Shown: positions 16,971 through 25,710, numbered from the stretch's first letter. The stretch is 64,000 nt of DNA from Mesorhizobium ventifaucium (GCF_935822925.1 NZ_CAKXZS010000009.1:107025-171024); one strand, 5' to 3'. The notes: generated from the sequence alone by a model not told the origin. Numbers and translations: made by a program.

Positions 16971-17945
16971 CTACAACCAGCCGCGGCGGCGGAAATACCA
17001 GAAGGGCAGGATCGCCGAGAGGATCATCAAGCCGATGGCGAAAGGATAGCCGAAGTTCCAGGTCAGTTCGGGCATGACATTGAAATTCATGCCGTAGATC
17101 GAGGCGACCAGCGTCGGCGGCAGGAAGATGACGGCAGCGACGGAGAAAATCTTGATGATAGCGTTCTGCTCGATCGAGATCATGCCGAGCGTCGCGTCGA
17201 GCAGGAAGTTGATCTTCTGCGACAGGAAGGTGGCGTGGTCGGCGAGCGACAGCACATCACGCGACAAGGTCTTGATGCGCGCGCGAATGTCCTTGCTCAT
17301 CTTGGTCTGGGTCGAGGCGTGGGTGAGGAAGCCGGCGAGCCGCTGCAGCGAGATCAGGCTGTCGCGGATCGAGGAGGCGATGTCCTCCTTGCGGCCGATC
17401 GCCTTCAGCAATTCCTGAAAATCGCGGTTGCGCTTGGAAGCCTTGGTCGAGCTTGCCTGGAAGATGTCGCGTGAGATCGCCTCGATGTCGCGGCCGGCGC
17501 GCTCCAGAATGTCGGCGAGGCGGTCGACGATCGCCTCCAGCAAGCCGATCAGGATGGTGTCGCCGCTGGTGCAGCCGGTCGCCACCTTCTCGGCACGCTG
17601 CGGAAAAGTCTTGAAAGCCTTCGGTTCGTGGTAACGCACCGTGATCAGCCTGTTGCCGGCCAGCACGAAGGTGACCGGCGACATCAAGGGATCGTCGGCC
17701 TCGGTCTGGGCGGGCAGAATGGCGGTCATGAAATAGGCGCCGTCCTCGACATATAGGCGGCTCGAAATCTCGATCTCCTCCATCTCCTCGCGTGTCGGAA
17801 TGGCAACGCCGAGCCAGGCCTCGATGGCCGCTTCCTCTTCCTTTGTCGGGCTTACAAGGTCGGCCCAGACGATTTGGTCGCTGTTTGCCAAGAGATCGTC
17901 GGCAAGGCGCAGGCGATCATTGTCCACGACGAATGCCTTGATCAT
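16971..17945 (-). CDS. corA: CorA family magnesium/divalent-cation transporter
   Basis: This is a 324-residue protein. A cytoplasmic alpha/beta domain and a long helical stalk lead to two C-terminal transmembrane helices. The signature YGMNF, which holds the Gly-Met-Asn selectivity filter, lies between the helices near residue 283. A basic tail (YFRRRGWL) ends the protein. CorA pentamers admit Mg2+ and some Co2+/Ni2+ across the inner membrane. The ATG at 17945 is chosen because MIKAFVVDND is the usual start and GGGAGA lies upstream; the longer open frame reads into non-coding DNA. The gene is monocistronic between the MaoC pair and a palindromic repeat. Confidence 0.92.
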   Translation of the reverse strand: MIKAFVVDNDRLRLADDLLANSDQIVWADLVSPTKEEEAAIEAWLGVAIPTREEMEEIEISSRLYVEDGAYFMTAILPAQTEADDPLMSPVTFVLAGNRLITVRYHEPKAFKTFPQRAEKVATGCTSGDTILIGLLEAIVDRLADILERAGRDIEAISRDIFQASSTKASKRNRDFQELLKAIGRKEDIASSIRDSLISLQRLAGFLTHASTQTKMSKDIRARIKTLSRDVLSLADHATFLSQKINFLLDATLGMISIEQNAIIKIFSVAAVIFLPPTLVASIYGMNFNVMPELTWNFGYPFAIGLMILSAILPFWYFRRRGWL

Positions 17946-18112
17946 CGCCGGGTCTCCCTTGCTGAGGCCAAAAGGATGGGTTCGAGCGGGCGCGTCGTTT
18001 CGGATTGCACGGGGCGGGCGCTTTCGACGAAAGCAGACCTGAGGGCAGACGCCCCTTAGACCGGGCATTGCGGGCAGTCAAGGCGCGCGGAAAGGGCCCG
18101 CGCAGTCTCTTC

Positions 18113-18289
18113 CTTCTCCCCGTGTGGGAGAAGGGCCGAGCGAAGCTCGGTCGGATGAGGGGTGTTCCAGCTTGGCACCAACAGCGCTCCGGCCAACACC
18201 CCTCAACCGTCTTGGCGCTGCGCGCCAATCCACCGCCCGGGGCGAGTCACCGGCCTCGCCCGCCCTTCAGGCCCCACAAGGGGAGAAGG
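18113..18289. repeat. Palindromic interspersed element (RIME-like), copy 2, with altered arm
   Basis: It shares CTTCTCCCCGTGTGGGAGAA, CGAGCTTCGCTCGG inverse, the GGGGTGTTCCAGCTTGG core and GGCGCTGCGCGCC with copy 1. The right part carries an extra segment (CCCGGGGCGAGTCACCGG, CCTCGCCCGCCCTTCAGG) before the closing GGGGAGAAGG. It lies between ychF (3' end) and corA (5' side). Confidence 0.85.
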
Positions 18290-18306
18290 AAGAAGCGTCG
18301 GTCAGC

Positions 18307-19410
18307 TCAGGTGTTGAACTTGAACAGCATGATGTCGCCGTCCTGGACGACATACTCCTTGCCTTCGTCGCGTGCCTTGCCGGCTTCCTTGGCCGCCACT
18401 TCGCCGCCCAGCGTGACGAAGTCGTTGTAGGCGATGGTCTGGGCGCGGATGAAGCCGCGCTCGAAATCGGTGTGGATGACGCCTGCCGCCTGTGGCGCCT
18501 TGGCGCCCTTGTGCACGGTCCAGGCGCGCGTCTCCTTCGGCCCGACGGTGAAATAGGTGATGAGCTGCAGCAGCTCGTAGCCGGCGCGGATCACCTTGTT
18601 CAAGCCAGGCTCATCGAGGCCCAGGGTGGCGAGGAATTCCATTTCCTCTTCGTCGCTGAGCTGCGCGACCTCGGCTTCGATCGCCGCGGAAATCACCACG
18701 GTGCGGGCGCCTTGCGCGGCAGCCATCTGCTCGACCGCCTTGGTATGCGCGTTGCCGGTGGCGGCGTCGGCCTCGGCGACATTGCAGACATAGAGCACGG
18801 GGTGCGATGTCAGCAGGTTCAGCCCCTGCAGGATGCGCAGATCCTCCGCGGAGATATTTTTGAGCAGGATGCGGGCCGGCTTGCCGACCTGCAGGAGTTC
18901 CAGAGCGGCTTCCATCAACGGAAGCACGGTCAGCGCCTCCTTGTCCTTGCCGGAAGCGCGCTTGCGGAACTGCACGATGCGGCGCTCGAGGCTGTCGAGG
19001 TCGGCGAGCATCAGCTCGGTCTCGACGGTCTCGGCGTCGGCGACGGGATCGATGCGGCCTTCGACATGGGTGATGTCGCCATCCTCGAAGCAGCGCAGCA
19101 CATGGACGATGGCGTCGACCTCGCGGATATTGGCCAGGAACTGGTTGCCCAGCCCTTCGCCTTTCGAGGCGCCGCGCACCAGGCCGGCGATGTCGACGAA
19201 TGAGATGCGGGTCGGGATGATCTCCTTCGACTTGCCGATCGCGGCAATTTTTTGCAGGCGCGGGTCGGGCACCGCGACTTCGCCGGTGTTCGGTTCGATG
19301 GTGCAGAACGGATAGTTGGCGGCCTGTGCCGCCGCCGTTCTGGTCAGCGCGTTGAAAAGCGTCGACTTGCCGACGTTGGGCAAGCCAACGATGCCGCATT
19401 TGAAACCCAT
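18307..19410 (-). CDS. ychF: Redox-regulated ATPase/GTPase YchF (OLA1 family)
   Basis: This is a 367-residue universally conserved P-loop protein of the Obg group. G1 is GLPNVGKST near the N-terminus, the DxxG-type switch is FVDIAGLVRGASKGEGLG, and the G4-like segment is NVAEAD (family-typical, favouring ATP). The C-terminal TGS domain includes LLQLITYFTVGPKETRAWTV and FERGFIRAQTIAY. It binds ribosomes and modulates translation and oxidative-stress responses. It follows pth after 95 bp and rplY before that, in the common rplY-pth-ychF order. Confidence 0.97.
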   Translation of the reverse strand: MGFKCGIVGLPNVGKSTLFNALTRTAAAQAANYPFCTIEPNTGEVAVPDPRLQKIAAIGKSKEIIPTRISFVDIAGLVRGASKGEGLGNQFLANIREVDAIVHVLRCFEDGDITHVEGRIDPVADAETVETELMLADLDSLERRIVQFRKRASGKDKEALTVLPLMEAALELLQVGKPARILLKNISAEDLRILQGLNLLTSHPVLYVCNVAEADAATGNAHTKAVEQMAAAQGARTVVISAAIEAEVAQLSDEEEMEFLATLGLDEPGLNKVIRAGYELLQLITYFTVGPKETRAWTVHKGAKAPQAAGVIHTDFERGFIRAQTIAYNDFVTLGGEVAAKEAGKARDEGKEYVVQDGDIMLFKFNT

Positions 19411-19505
19411 TTTTATCCGGTCCTATCGGGAAATCGAAATTTGATGAGGGCTATGGGCGAAAGGGGTGACGAACGTCAAGCCCTGGCCCCGATCCGTGGC
19501 CAGGC

Positions 19506-20231
19506 TCAACCCTTGCCGCCAAACAGCTTCTTCAGCATGGCGGCCATGGGGCCGGTTTCGGGCAGCTTGGCTGCCGGCAGCTGCGGCCGCGCCTGGCGAA
19601 CGTGGCTTTGTACTTTTGGCGCCTTGGGTGGCGGGCGGTCGTCTTCGCCCGTCGGCGTGAGCTTGTCGCGCAAGGCCAGCGTCACGCGATTCATGAAGGA
19701 ATTGTCGTCGCCCTTGGCAAGCAGTTCGGCATCGTCGGCGATGGTGTCGAGCAGCACGTCCAGCCACTCGCGGTCGCTTTTGGCGAAATCGCCAAGCACA
19801 TGGCCATGCACCATTTCCTTGATGCCGGGGTGGCCGACGCCAATACGCACGCGGCGGAAACCCTTGCCGACATGCTGCTCGAGCGAGCGGATACCGTTGT
19901 GGCCACCGGAACCGCCACCGACCTTGACCCGCACCTTGCCGGCGGCAAGATCGATCTCGTCATAAAAGACGGTTAGCGCCGAAGCTTCGAGCTTGTAAAA
20001 GCGCAGGGCTTCGCCGACCGACTGGCCGGACAGGTTCATGAAGGTCTGCGGCTTGATCAGGATGATTTTTTCGCCGGCAAGCGTGCCTTCGGCGATCAGG
20101 CCCTGGAACTTTTTCGACCACGGCGAAAAGGAATGGCGGCGGGCGATTGCGTCCGCCGCCATGAAGCCGACATTGTGCCGATTGTCAGCGTATTTCGCGC
20201 CCGGATTGCCGAGGCCTGCAAACAGCAGCAT
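19506..20231 (-). CDS. pth: Peptidyl-tRNA hydrolase
   Basis: This 241-residue enzyme releases peptides from stalled peptidyl-tRNA in the cytosol. Motifs are GLGNPGAKYADNRHNVGF, with catalytic-region Asn and His, then KPQTFMNLSGQSV, FYDEIDLAAGKVR, and GGGSGGHNGIRSL. It is longer than the E. coli protein (about 194) because of a proline- and lysine-rich C-terminal tail from residue about 190, common in rhizobia. The ATG at 20231 is preferred over the GTG at 20237 because GGAGG lies five bases before the ATG and would overlap the GTG. Only 23 bp separate it from rplY. Confidence 0.96.
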   Translation of the reverse strand: MLLFAGLGNPGAKYADNRHNVGFMAADAIARRHSFSPWSKKFQGLIAEGTLAGEKIILIKPQTFMNLSGQSVGEALRFYKLEASALTVFYDEIDLAAGKVRVKVGGGSGGHNGIRSLEQHVGKGFRRVRIGVGHPGIKEMVHGHVLGDFAKSDREWLDVLLDTIADDAELLAKGDDNSFMNRVTLALRDKLTPTGEDDRPPPKAPKVQSHVRQARPQLPAAKLPETGPMAAMLKKLFGGKG

Positions 20232-20254
20232 CGTCACCTCCGGGCGAAAAACGA

Positions 20255-20893
20255 TTACTTCTCTTCGTCGGCAGGAGCTGCTTCGGGCTCAGCCGCTTCG
20301 ACCGTCTCTTCAGGCTCCGGCTTCATCGCCGAGGAGCCGGCAATGGTCGCGACGGTGAAGTCGCGGTCGGAGATCACCGGCTTGACGCCGGCCGGCAGCT
20401 TGACCGCCGAGATGTGGATCGAATCGCCGATATCGGTGCCGGTGAGATCGACGGTGATGAATTCCGGGATCGCATTGGCCGGGCAGTGGAACTCGACTTC
20501 GTGACGCACGATGTTGAGCACGCCGCCGCGCTTGAGGCCGGGCGACTTGTCCTCGTTGATGAAGTGGACCGGCACGTCGACATTGACTTCGGTGTCCTTG
20601 CCGATGCGCAGGAAGTCGACATGGACCGGAAAATCCTTGACCGGGTCGAGCTGGTAGTCCTTGGGCAGGACCTGGATCTTCTTGCCGTCGACATCGATCG
20701 TGGCGATCGTGGTCAGGAACCCGCCGCCATGGATCTTGTAGTAAATGTCCTTGTAGGTCAGCGCAATCGCCAGGGGAGGCTGCTTGTCACCGTAGATTAC
20801 TGCAGGCACTTTACCGTTGCGGCGAACTGCACGGGCGGACCCCTTACCGACCTGTTCGCGCGCTTCGGCCTTGAGCTCGTAAGTATCGCTCAT
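20255..20893 (-). CDS. rplY: 50S ribosomal protein L25/general stress protein Ctc
   Basis: This is a 212-residue long-form L25. The 5S-rRNA-binding N-domain ([28 protein letters not shown]) and a CTC beta domain with [19 protein letters not shown] are followed by an acidic Ala/Glu tail. It binds 5S rRNA in the large subunit and is linked to stress tolerance in its long form. It heads the rplY-pth-ychF group. About 365 bp upstream is gene-free and should hold the promoter. Confidence 0.96.
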   Translation of the reverse strand: MSDTYELKAEAREQVGKGSARAVRRNGKVPAVIYGDKQPPLAIALTYKDIYYKIHGGGFLTTIATIDVDGKKIQVLPKDYQLDPVKDFPVHVDFLRIGKDTEVNVDVPVHFINEDKSPGLKRGGVLNIVRHEVEFHCPANAIPEFITVDLTGTDIGDSIHISAVKLPAGVKPVISDRDFTVATIAGSSAMKPEPEETVEAAEPEAAPADEEK

Positions 20894-21258
20894 GGCATTT
20901 CCTTTCGCGTTGTTCTGGAGCGTTCGCGGCCGGCGAGATGCCTGGGCCGTAAACGTCGAAAGCCGTCATGGCGTTACATGATCTGGTCCAAAATCTTCTT
21001 TGGGATCACGTGAGGCCGGACAGCCTTCCGCCGCGTTGCCTCCAAGGGTGTCTACGCGGGTGGCGGCTCTATAGCGGAAGGCGGGGCGGGGTGCAAGGCC
21101 GTGGGTCGTGGGGAACTCCGAACGGCACGGATGTGTCTGCCGACCCCGGAACAACAGCCTGTTCCCGCTATGGGCAGACGATCTGAGCTTCCAGCGCGAA
21201 GAAGCAAGATCGCCAAAAATGCGGAGCTCCCGCCGATGATAAGCCCGCAACTCAGGAT
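20894..21258. other. Non-coding gap upstream of rplY
   Basis: No gene is supported. The rplY promoter and leader must lie here, next to its start at 20893. The part from about 21050 to 21258 is downstream of the FGE-like gene and shows no clear terminator. Confidence 0.45.
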
Positions 21259-21981
21259 TTATCGGGCACGTCCGTGATCGTAGACACAGCGAAAACCTAT
21301 GTAGACGACGTAGAAATCGGCAGGTTTCCATTGCATCGCGCTGGACACCATTTCTTCGGCCCCATACCACCAGGAACCACCGGCAGTTAGAGCCGCGGGG
21401 CCATCACGATTAGCAAGCCATTCCCACACGTTGCCACCCATATCGTAGAGACCATTGACCCCGACCTGCGTGGTGCCCGCTGCCGCATGGCGCGGCCAAG
21501 GATCGTCGCCCCGCGTGTTGGCGCCGACGGGCGTGTCGCCGACAGGATACGCATATTGCCTGCCGGCGATGAAGCCCGCCGATGGGCCAGGGCGGGTTTC
21601 GCGATAGGCTGCTCGGTTCCATTCTTCCGAGGTCGGCAAGCGGCCACCGGCCCAGGCGCAATAGGCCGCCGCCTCATGCCAGTTGAGATGAACGGCCGGC
21701 TCGCTCGTCGATTGCGGCGCCTCTCCGAAGGGCGTCCGAAACGTCCATCCTGGACGACGCTCCCAGCCCGAGCCCCACTCGTGTCCGCCACCCATGGTTT
21801 CGGCGGCCGTCACCATCCCGGTCGCACCGGCGAAGCCGGCGAACTGCCCGATCGTCACTTCGGTACGGTCGATGGCGAACTGTCCCACGACAACTCTTTC
21901 GCCGGCGCTGAGCGGGCCGCAGGTTGCCAGAAGAATGGCGATCGAGAGAACTGCCGGAGCATTCTTCAAGCGAAAGGCCAC
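21259..21981 (-). CDS. Exported formylglycine-generating-enzyme-like (SUMF1/FGE-sulfatase) protein
   Basis: This is a 240-residue protein. An N-terminal signal peptide (VLSIAILLATCGPLSAGE) is followed by an FGE-sulfatase domain with VHLNWHEAAAYCAWAGGRLP, TSEEWNRAAY, DMGGNVWEWLA and the terminal YIGFRC. The domain activates sulfatases in FGE itself, while many relatives (PvdO, EgtB-like) have other or unknown roles. A typical FGE has two active-site cysteines near the end; only the GFRC cysteine is evident here, so FGE activity is doubtful. It overlaps the aldo/keto reductase by 16 bp and is probably co-expressed with it. The leader could be read as a lipobox (LATC), but the spacing fits signal peptidase I better. 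Confidence 0.78.
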   Translation of the reverse strand: MAFRLKNAPAVLSIAILLATCGPLSAGERVVVGQFAIDRTEVTIGQFAGFAGATGMVTAAETMGGGHEWGSGWERRPGWTFRTPFGEAPQSTSEPAVHLNWHEAAAYCAWAGGRLPTSEEWNRAAYRETRPGPSAGFIAGRQYAYPVGDTPVGANTRGDDPWPRHAAAGTTQVGVNGLYDMGGNVWEWLANRDGPAALTAGGSWWYGAEEMVSSAMQWKPADFYVVYIGFRCVYDHGRAR

Positions 21982-22997
21982 TTCACGACCCCTCCATAGT
22001 TCTTTCCTGGATAGGGCGGCTGCCGGAGGGCGTCGGCCACACCGGGAAGGGACGCATAATGGTCCGCCATACGCTCCCGCATCGCCTGATCCGGCAGTTC
22101 GCCAAAGAGCGCGCCCATGTTTTCCACGAGATGTTCGGGATTGCTGGTCGCGGGAATCACGACGGTAACGCTGGGGTGCGAAATGATGAACTTGAGAAAA
22201 TACTCGGCCCAGCTTTCGATCCCCAACTCGGCAGCGAAAGGCGGAAGAGGCTGCCCGGCAACGGGCGTGAACAGGCGCGCCTTCTCGAAGGGAATGTTCA
22301 CCTGCACGGCGACGCCATTGTCGGCACAGGCCTGCAGCAGTCTCTTTTCCGCCGCCCGCGTATGGATGGTATAGGCGATCTGAACGAAGTCGAGCGTGCC
22401 GCCTGCAACCAACCGCTCCATGGTGTCATAGTATTCGGCGCTCCACTGCGTCGCCCCGATATACCGAGTCCGGCCTTCCTCCTTCCATTGGCGCAACAGG
22501 TGCAGGACCTGATCGTGGTTCTCGAGACTATGGACCTGCTGGACATCCATCCGGCTGCGCCAGAGGCGCTCGCGCGAGCGAAGAAACTGCGCCTCCGAGT
22601 GACTGTTGTCCGAGAGGTATTCGCCCGTTGTCCAGGTCTTGTTGGTGATGAAAATGTCGTCGGCTATGCCAAGTTCGATCATGAAATCGCCGACGCTGAC
22701 CTCGGACATCCCATACAGCGGCGATGTGTCGATGACGCGCCCGCCCATCTCATGGAAGGAACGGATGATCTCGCGAATGTGGTCTCGCGGTTCACCGGGC
22801 ATGATGTCGAATGTTTCGAAAGTGCCCAGACCGACGGCGGGGATCATCTCGCCCGTCTTGGGGATTGGCCGCATGATGGCCGAGCGCTCTTGCGCGATTG
22901 CCTTGATGGGAAATTGGCTGGCCGCGGCCACGGCGGCCAGCGTTGCAGTGGAACGGAGAAAATGGCGGCGGGTGGTGAGAAACTCGGGACGAGACAT
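21966..22997 (-). CDS. Tat-exported aldo/keto reductase
   Basis: This is a 343-residue protein. A twin-arginine signal (TTRRHFLRSTATLAAVAAAS) precedes an aldo/keto reductase barrel that keeps the catalytic tetrad: Asp in VIDTSPLYG, Tyr in the same motif, Lys in FITNKTW, and His in VQQVHSLEN. Tat export means it folds with NADPH before crossing to the periplasm, as seen for a minority of reductases. The ATG at 22997 is chosen over an upstream GTG because GGAG lies 8 bases before it. It is followed by the FGE-like gene with overlap. The AraC-type gene just upstream reads in the same direction and may control the pair. Confidence 0.85.
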   Translation of the reverse strand: MSRPEFLTTRRHFLRSTATLAAVAAASQFPIKAIAQERSAIMRPIPKTGEMIPAVGLGTFETFDIMPGEPRDHIREIIRSFHEMGGRVIDTSPLYGMSEVSVGDFMIELGIADDIFITNKTWTTGEYLSDNSHSEAQFLRSRERLWRSRMDVQQVHSLENHDQVLHLLRQWKEEGRTRYIGATQWSAEYYDTMERLVAGGTLDFVQIAYTIHTRAAEKRLLQACADNGVAVQVNIPFEKARLFTPVAGQPLPPFAAELGIESWAEYFLKFIISHPSVTVVIPATSNPEHLVENMGALFGELPDQAMRERMADHYASLPGVADALRQPPYPGKNYGGVVKWPFA

Positions 22998-23057
22998 CGA
23001 GGGCACTCCGTTTGATGTGCGTGCAAGCTAGCCAAAAACACGGAGCAAATGCGCGCC

Positions 23058-23963
23058 TCATCCTGACCGGATCGCTTCATCCTGATCGTTTCTTGCTGGG
23101 ACGGCGACCGCTCGAAACTCACGTCGATACTCCGACGGCGTCGTGCCGAGTACGGCACGGAACAGCCTCGCAAGGTGGCTGGGGCTCATCAAGCCCACTT
23201 CGAGAGCGATACGGTTAACGGAACAATCCGTCTGAGCCAGCAATGAAGCCGCGCGCTCTACGCGCCGCTCAGAGATCGCCTGAACGGGCGTGCGGCCCGC
23301 CGCGCCCCGAAAGGCCCGGTAGAAATGGCCTTCTGAAATACCGAGCGGAGTGGCCAAATCGGCGATCTGGATCGGCTGTGGCAGCATATGATCGATGCGG
23401 TCCATCGTCATACGCAGCTGCCTGGGCGAGAGTTGCCGGATACCCTTGGCCCCAACGGGGCGACCGGATCGACGCAGCAGATATTCGGCAAGCGCCATCG
23501 TCATGACGCTGCAATAAGTGGCGTCGAGCGCGCCATCGATGGACAGCAGATTTTTCATTTGCGTTATCAGACCATACAAAAATGGTTCCGAAGGTTCGAT
23601 GAAAGGAGCTATCGACATGATGTCTGCGGCGACGGATCCCGGATGCACGGCGATCGCACCCCACTCCCATGCGACGTGCTCCAGGGAGAGCCGCCGTTCG
23701 CAACCCGCAGGCAGGAAGGACACGGTTCCCGCTCGGTCTCGGCCGGAATACCGCAGACCGCTGTCAGTCCTGAACTCATGCCGGATGGCTCCACCCTTTG
23801 TAGTTGCCATGATCAGGTGACAATCGGAGCGAATATTGCCTTCCACCGCACGGGTATAGCGACGCGCAGCTGTCTCAAACCTGCCCCCTTGCCAGCCGCA
23901 GGTGGCTTGGCTCTGAGGCCGCGGTGAGACAGTCCAGGTCGCGCCGGTCATTAGCTCCGTCAT
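23058..23963 (-). CDS. AraC family transcriptional regulator
   Basis: This is a 301-residue protein with an unclassified N-terminal sensor part and a C-terminal AraC-type double helix-turn-helix (about 200-295). The HTH region reads IADLATPLGISEGHFYRAF, then VNRIALEVGLMSPSHLARLF and the closing TPSEYRR. The ATG at 23963 (MTELMTG) has GAGA upstream. The frame is open to a GTG at 24035 without a better ribosome site. It precedes the aldo/keto reductase and FGE-like genes by 60 bp in the same orientation, which suggests autoregulated control of that group; the inducer is unknown. Confidence 0.85.
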   Translation of the reverse strand: MTELMTGATWTVSPRPQSQATCGWQGGRFETAARRYTRAVEGNIRSDCHLIMATTKGGAIRHEFRTDSGLRYSGRDRAGTVSFLPAGCERRLSLEHVAWEWGAIAVHPGSVAADIMSIAPFIEPSEPFLYGLITQMKNLLSIDGALDATYCSVMTMALAEYLLRRSGRPVGAKGIRQLSPRQLRMTMDRIDHMLPQPIQIADLATPLGISEGHFYRAFRGAAGRTPVQAISERRVERAASLLAQTDCSVNRIALEVGLMSPSHLARLFRAVLGTTPSEYRREFRAVAVPARNDQDEAIRSG

Positions 23964-24030
23964 ACCAATCTCTCGGTCGTTTAGAATCCCAAGATGGAAA
24001 GGGACGGCGGCGAAATCAACCGTGCAGTTC

Positions 24031-24250
24031 GTCACGCTCCCGAAGGCGACGAGTTCGGCAAAACACCGTCAACAGGTCAAGCAGCGGCATGAGGAGCAAA
24101 CCTGAAAGGCGAAGTCGATGCCCTTATGTCGACGACGACCCCAGGCCCGGCGGCGAGGCCGCCTATGCCGAAGGCAAAGCCGAATAAGATACCGGCGAAC
24201 ATGCCGACCCGGCCGGTCACCAGTCGGCCTGCGGGCAAGCCGTTGCAGGC
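24031..24250 (-). pseudogene. Frameshifted 3' fragment of an Fsr-like MFS exporter
   Basis: The minus strand encodes GRVGMFAGILFGFAFGIGGL, then VVVDIRA and GIDFAFQVCS, and in another frame MPLLDLLTVF. This is the same order as the last 60 residues of the intact exporter at 29754-31016 (GRVGMIAGVFFGFAFGMGGI, GIDFVFQICSYLPLLGLLTV). DNA identity to that gene is evident by eye. At least one frameshift and the loss of everything upstream show it is a remnant, perhaps from a partial duplication or a lost paralog. Confidence 0.75.
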
Positions 24251-24329
24251 ATGGATAGTGTCTCGCTTTGAATTTCCCATTTTCAAACATTTGGGTCATG
24301 TCTTGAAAGCCGACCGCAATCGATCGGTG

Positions 24330-24833
24330 TCAGACCGGAAACAGCAGTGCCGAAAGCAACGCAGCGACATACAGCCCGACCCCGAAGGACAGATGAGTCA
24401 TGAGGCCGCGCAGACGCGCGGTGCTCGGATTGGGCGTTTTCGAGGCTGCAATTCCGGCTCCAAAGGCTGGCTGCATTACGAAAAACGGGGCGACGACAGT
24501 GGACATGCCGACAACAAGGGCGGGAAGCAATGTCGGGTGTCGCGCCCAGTCGAGGCCCCAAACTCCCATCAGCAATGCAGCAAAGACGATGCCGATCGCG
24601 TAATGCGCGACCCACCCAATAGGCGTTTCGCCGCGAATTCGGGGAGCCTGCGCGATATTCGCATGCGCGAAGCGGCCTCGCGGAAAGTGGCCGATCCAGC
24701 GGCCGACCCAGGCATAATCAAAAGGCGTAATCGCGAACGTTCGTTTCAGAAACAATCCCCAAAGATCCATCACCGCCGTCGCCCCCGTTCCGATCGCGGC
24801 AGCGCGGACGACGAACTCCAACTGCTTGTTCAT
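24330..24833 (-). CDS. DUF2938 family membrane protein
   Basis: This is a 167-residue protein with four hydrophobic segments (about 8-28, 72-92, 100-122, 145-165). Recognisable family words are GTGATAVMDLWGLFLKR, WVGRWIGHFPRGRFAH, PIGWVAHYAIGIVFAALL and MQPAFGAGIAASKTPNP. The function of DUF2938 is unknown. AGGAG precedes the ATG at 24833. It is transcribed divergently from the ArsR-rhodanese fusion across a 111-bp AT-rich spacer, an arrangement that suggests a role in sulfur or persulfide handling under that regulator (inference). Confidence 0.75.
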   Translation of the reverse strand: MNKQLEFVVRAAAIGTGATAVMDLWGLFLKRTFAITPFDYAWVGRWIGHFPRGRFAHANIAQAPRIRGETPIGWVAHYAIGIVFAALLMGVWGLDWARHPTLLPALVVGMSTVVAPFFVMQPAFGAGIAASKTPNPSTARLRGLMTHLSFGVGLYVAALLSALLFPV

Positions 24834-24902
24834 TTCTATGCTCCTGTGTTGCCCATGCTGCCGTCTTCGGCGTCAGACACTAGCCGATGAAAATCAGTCA
24901 TT

Positions 24903-24937
24903 CAATGTATTGATTGATTAATTGATTGATGATAGAA
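24903..24937. promoter_or_regulatory. Candidate ArsR-type operator between divergent genes
   Basis: An unusually AT-rich stretch contains CAATGTATTGATTGATTAAT followed by TGATTGATGA. It has an imperfect inverted repeat (CAAT/ATTG) and several direct ATTGATTGA steps. It sits 8-40 bp before the ArsR-rhodanese start, where a self-operator would be expected. Confidence 0.5.
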
Positions 24938-24944
24938 TTGCAGT

Positions 24945-25622
24945 ATGAAAAACGCAGATGTCCATCATCCGATCTTTGACGAGATAGCCGATCTCGCCCG
25001 CACGCTGGGGCATGCACACCGGCTGGTTCTTCTCCGCCACATTGCCGACGGCGAACTGGCCGTGGAGCAGCTCACGCAACTTTCCGGGATCGCCTTGGCC
25101 AACACGTCGCAGCATCTTCAACAGCTCAAGCGGGCCGGCTTGGTGCAGACCCGGCGAGACGGGAAACGCGTGCTTTATCGTTTGGCCGATGGCCCGATCG
25201 AAAACGTGCTTGGGGCCTTGCGCAGCCTTGCAAACCACAGGCGCGAGCAAATCCGCGAGCTTATCGATGACACTATGAGCCGGCCGGACAGTCTGGAGAG
25301 CATCTCGCGCGAGGAACTCGTGCGCCGCATGCGGGACGACGAAATCGTGCTGCTCGACGTTCGGCCGCGAGAAGAATACGCGGCCGGGCATTTGCCGGGC
25401 GCGATCAACATCCCCGTGGGTGAGCTGGAAGAACGACTTGCGGAGCTTCCACGAGAGAAGGTCATCGTCGCCTATTGTCGTGGTGTCCAGTGCGTTCTCT
25501 CTGCCGACGCGCTGGCAATTTTGAGGGCGCGAGGCTGGGACTCACGGCGGTTCGAAGGCGGCTTGCCCGAGTGGCTGAATTCAAGCCTTGATGACGACGG
25601 CATGAACTACGAAAGCGGCTGA
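24945..25622 (+). CDS. ArsR family HTH regulator fused to a rhodanese domain
   Basis: This is a 225-residue two-domain protein. Residues 1-95 are an ArsR winged helix (HRLVLLRHIADGELAVEQLT, NTSQHLQQLKRAGLVQTRRD, GKRVLYRLAD). Residues about 115-220 are a rhodanese domain with LLDVRPREEYAAGHLPGAIN and the active-site loop YCRGVQC, whose first Cys would carry a persulfide. The fusion suggests a repressor that senses sulfane sulfur or a related oxidant through the rhodanese cysteine. No metal-binding ArsR cysteine pair is seen. The start at 24945 follows an AT-rich candidate operator and is divergent from the DUF2938 gene. Confidence 0.9.
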   Translation: MKNADVHHPIFDEIADLARTLGHAHRLVLLRHIADGELAVEQLTQLSGIALANTSQHLQQLKRAGLVQTRRDGKRVLYRLADGPIENVLGALRSLANHRREQIRELIDDTMSRPDSLESISREELVRRMRDDEIVLLDVRPREEYAAGHLPGAINIPVGELEERLAELPREKVIVAYCRGVQCVLSADALAILRARGWDSRRFEGGLPEWLNSSLDDDGMNYESG

Positions 25623-25710
25623 TAGAAGCCGAGCGGCGTCGCCGGCCAAAGCCGCAAAATGAACGAACTTAGAACCGCTGCCCGAACTCGGCCCTACTAT
25701 GGGCTTGGCG

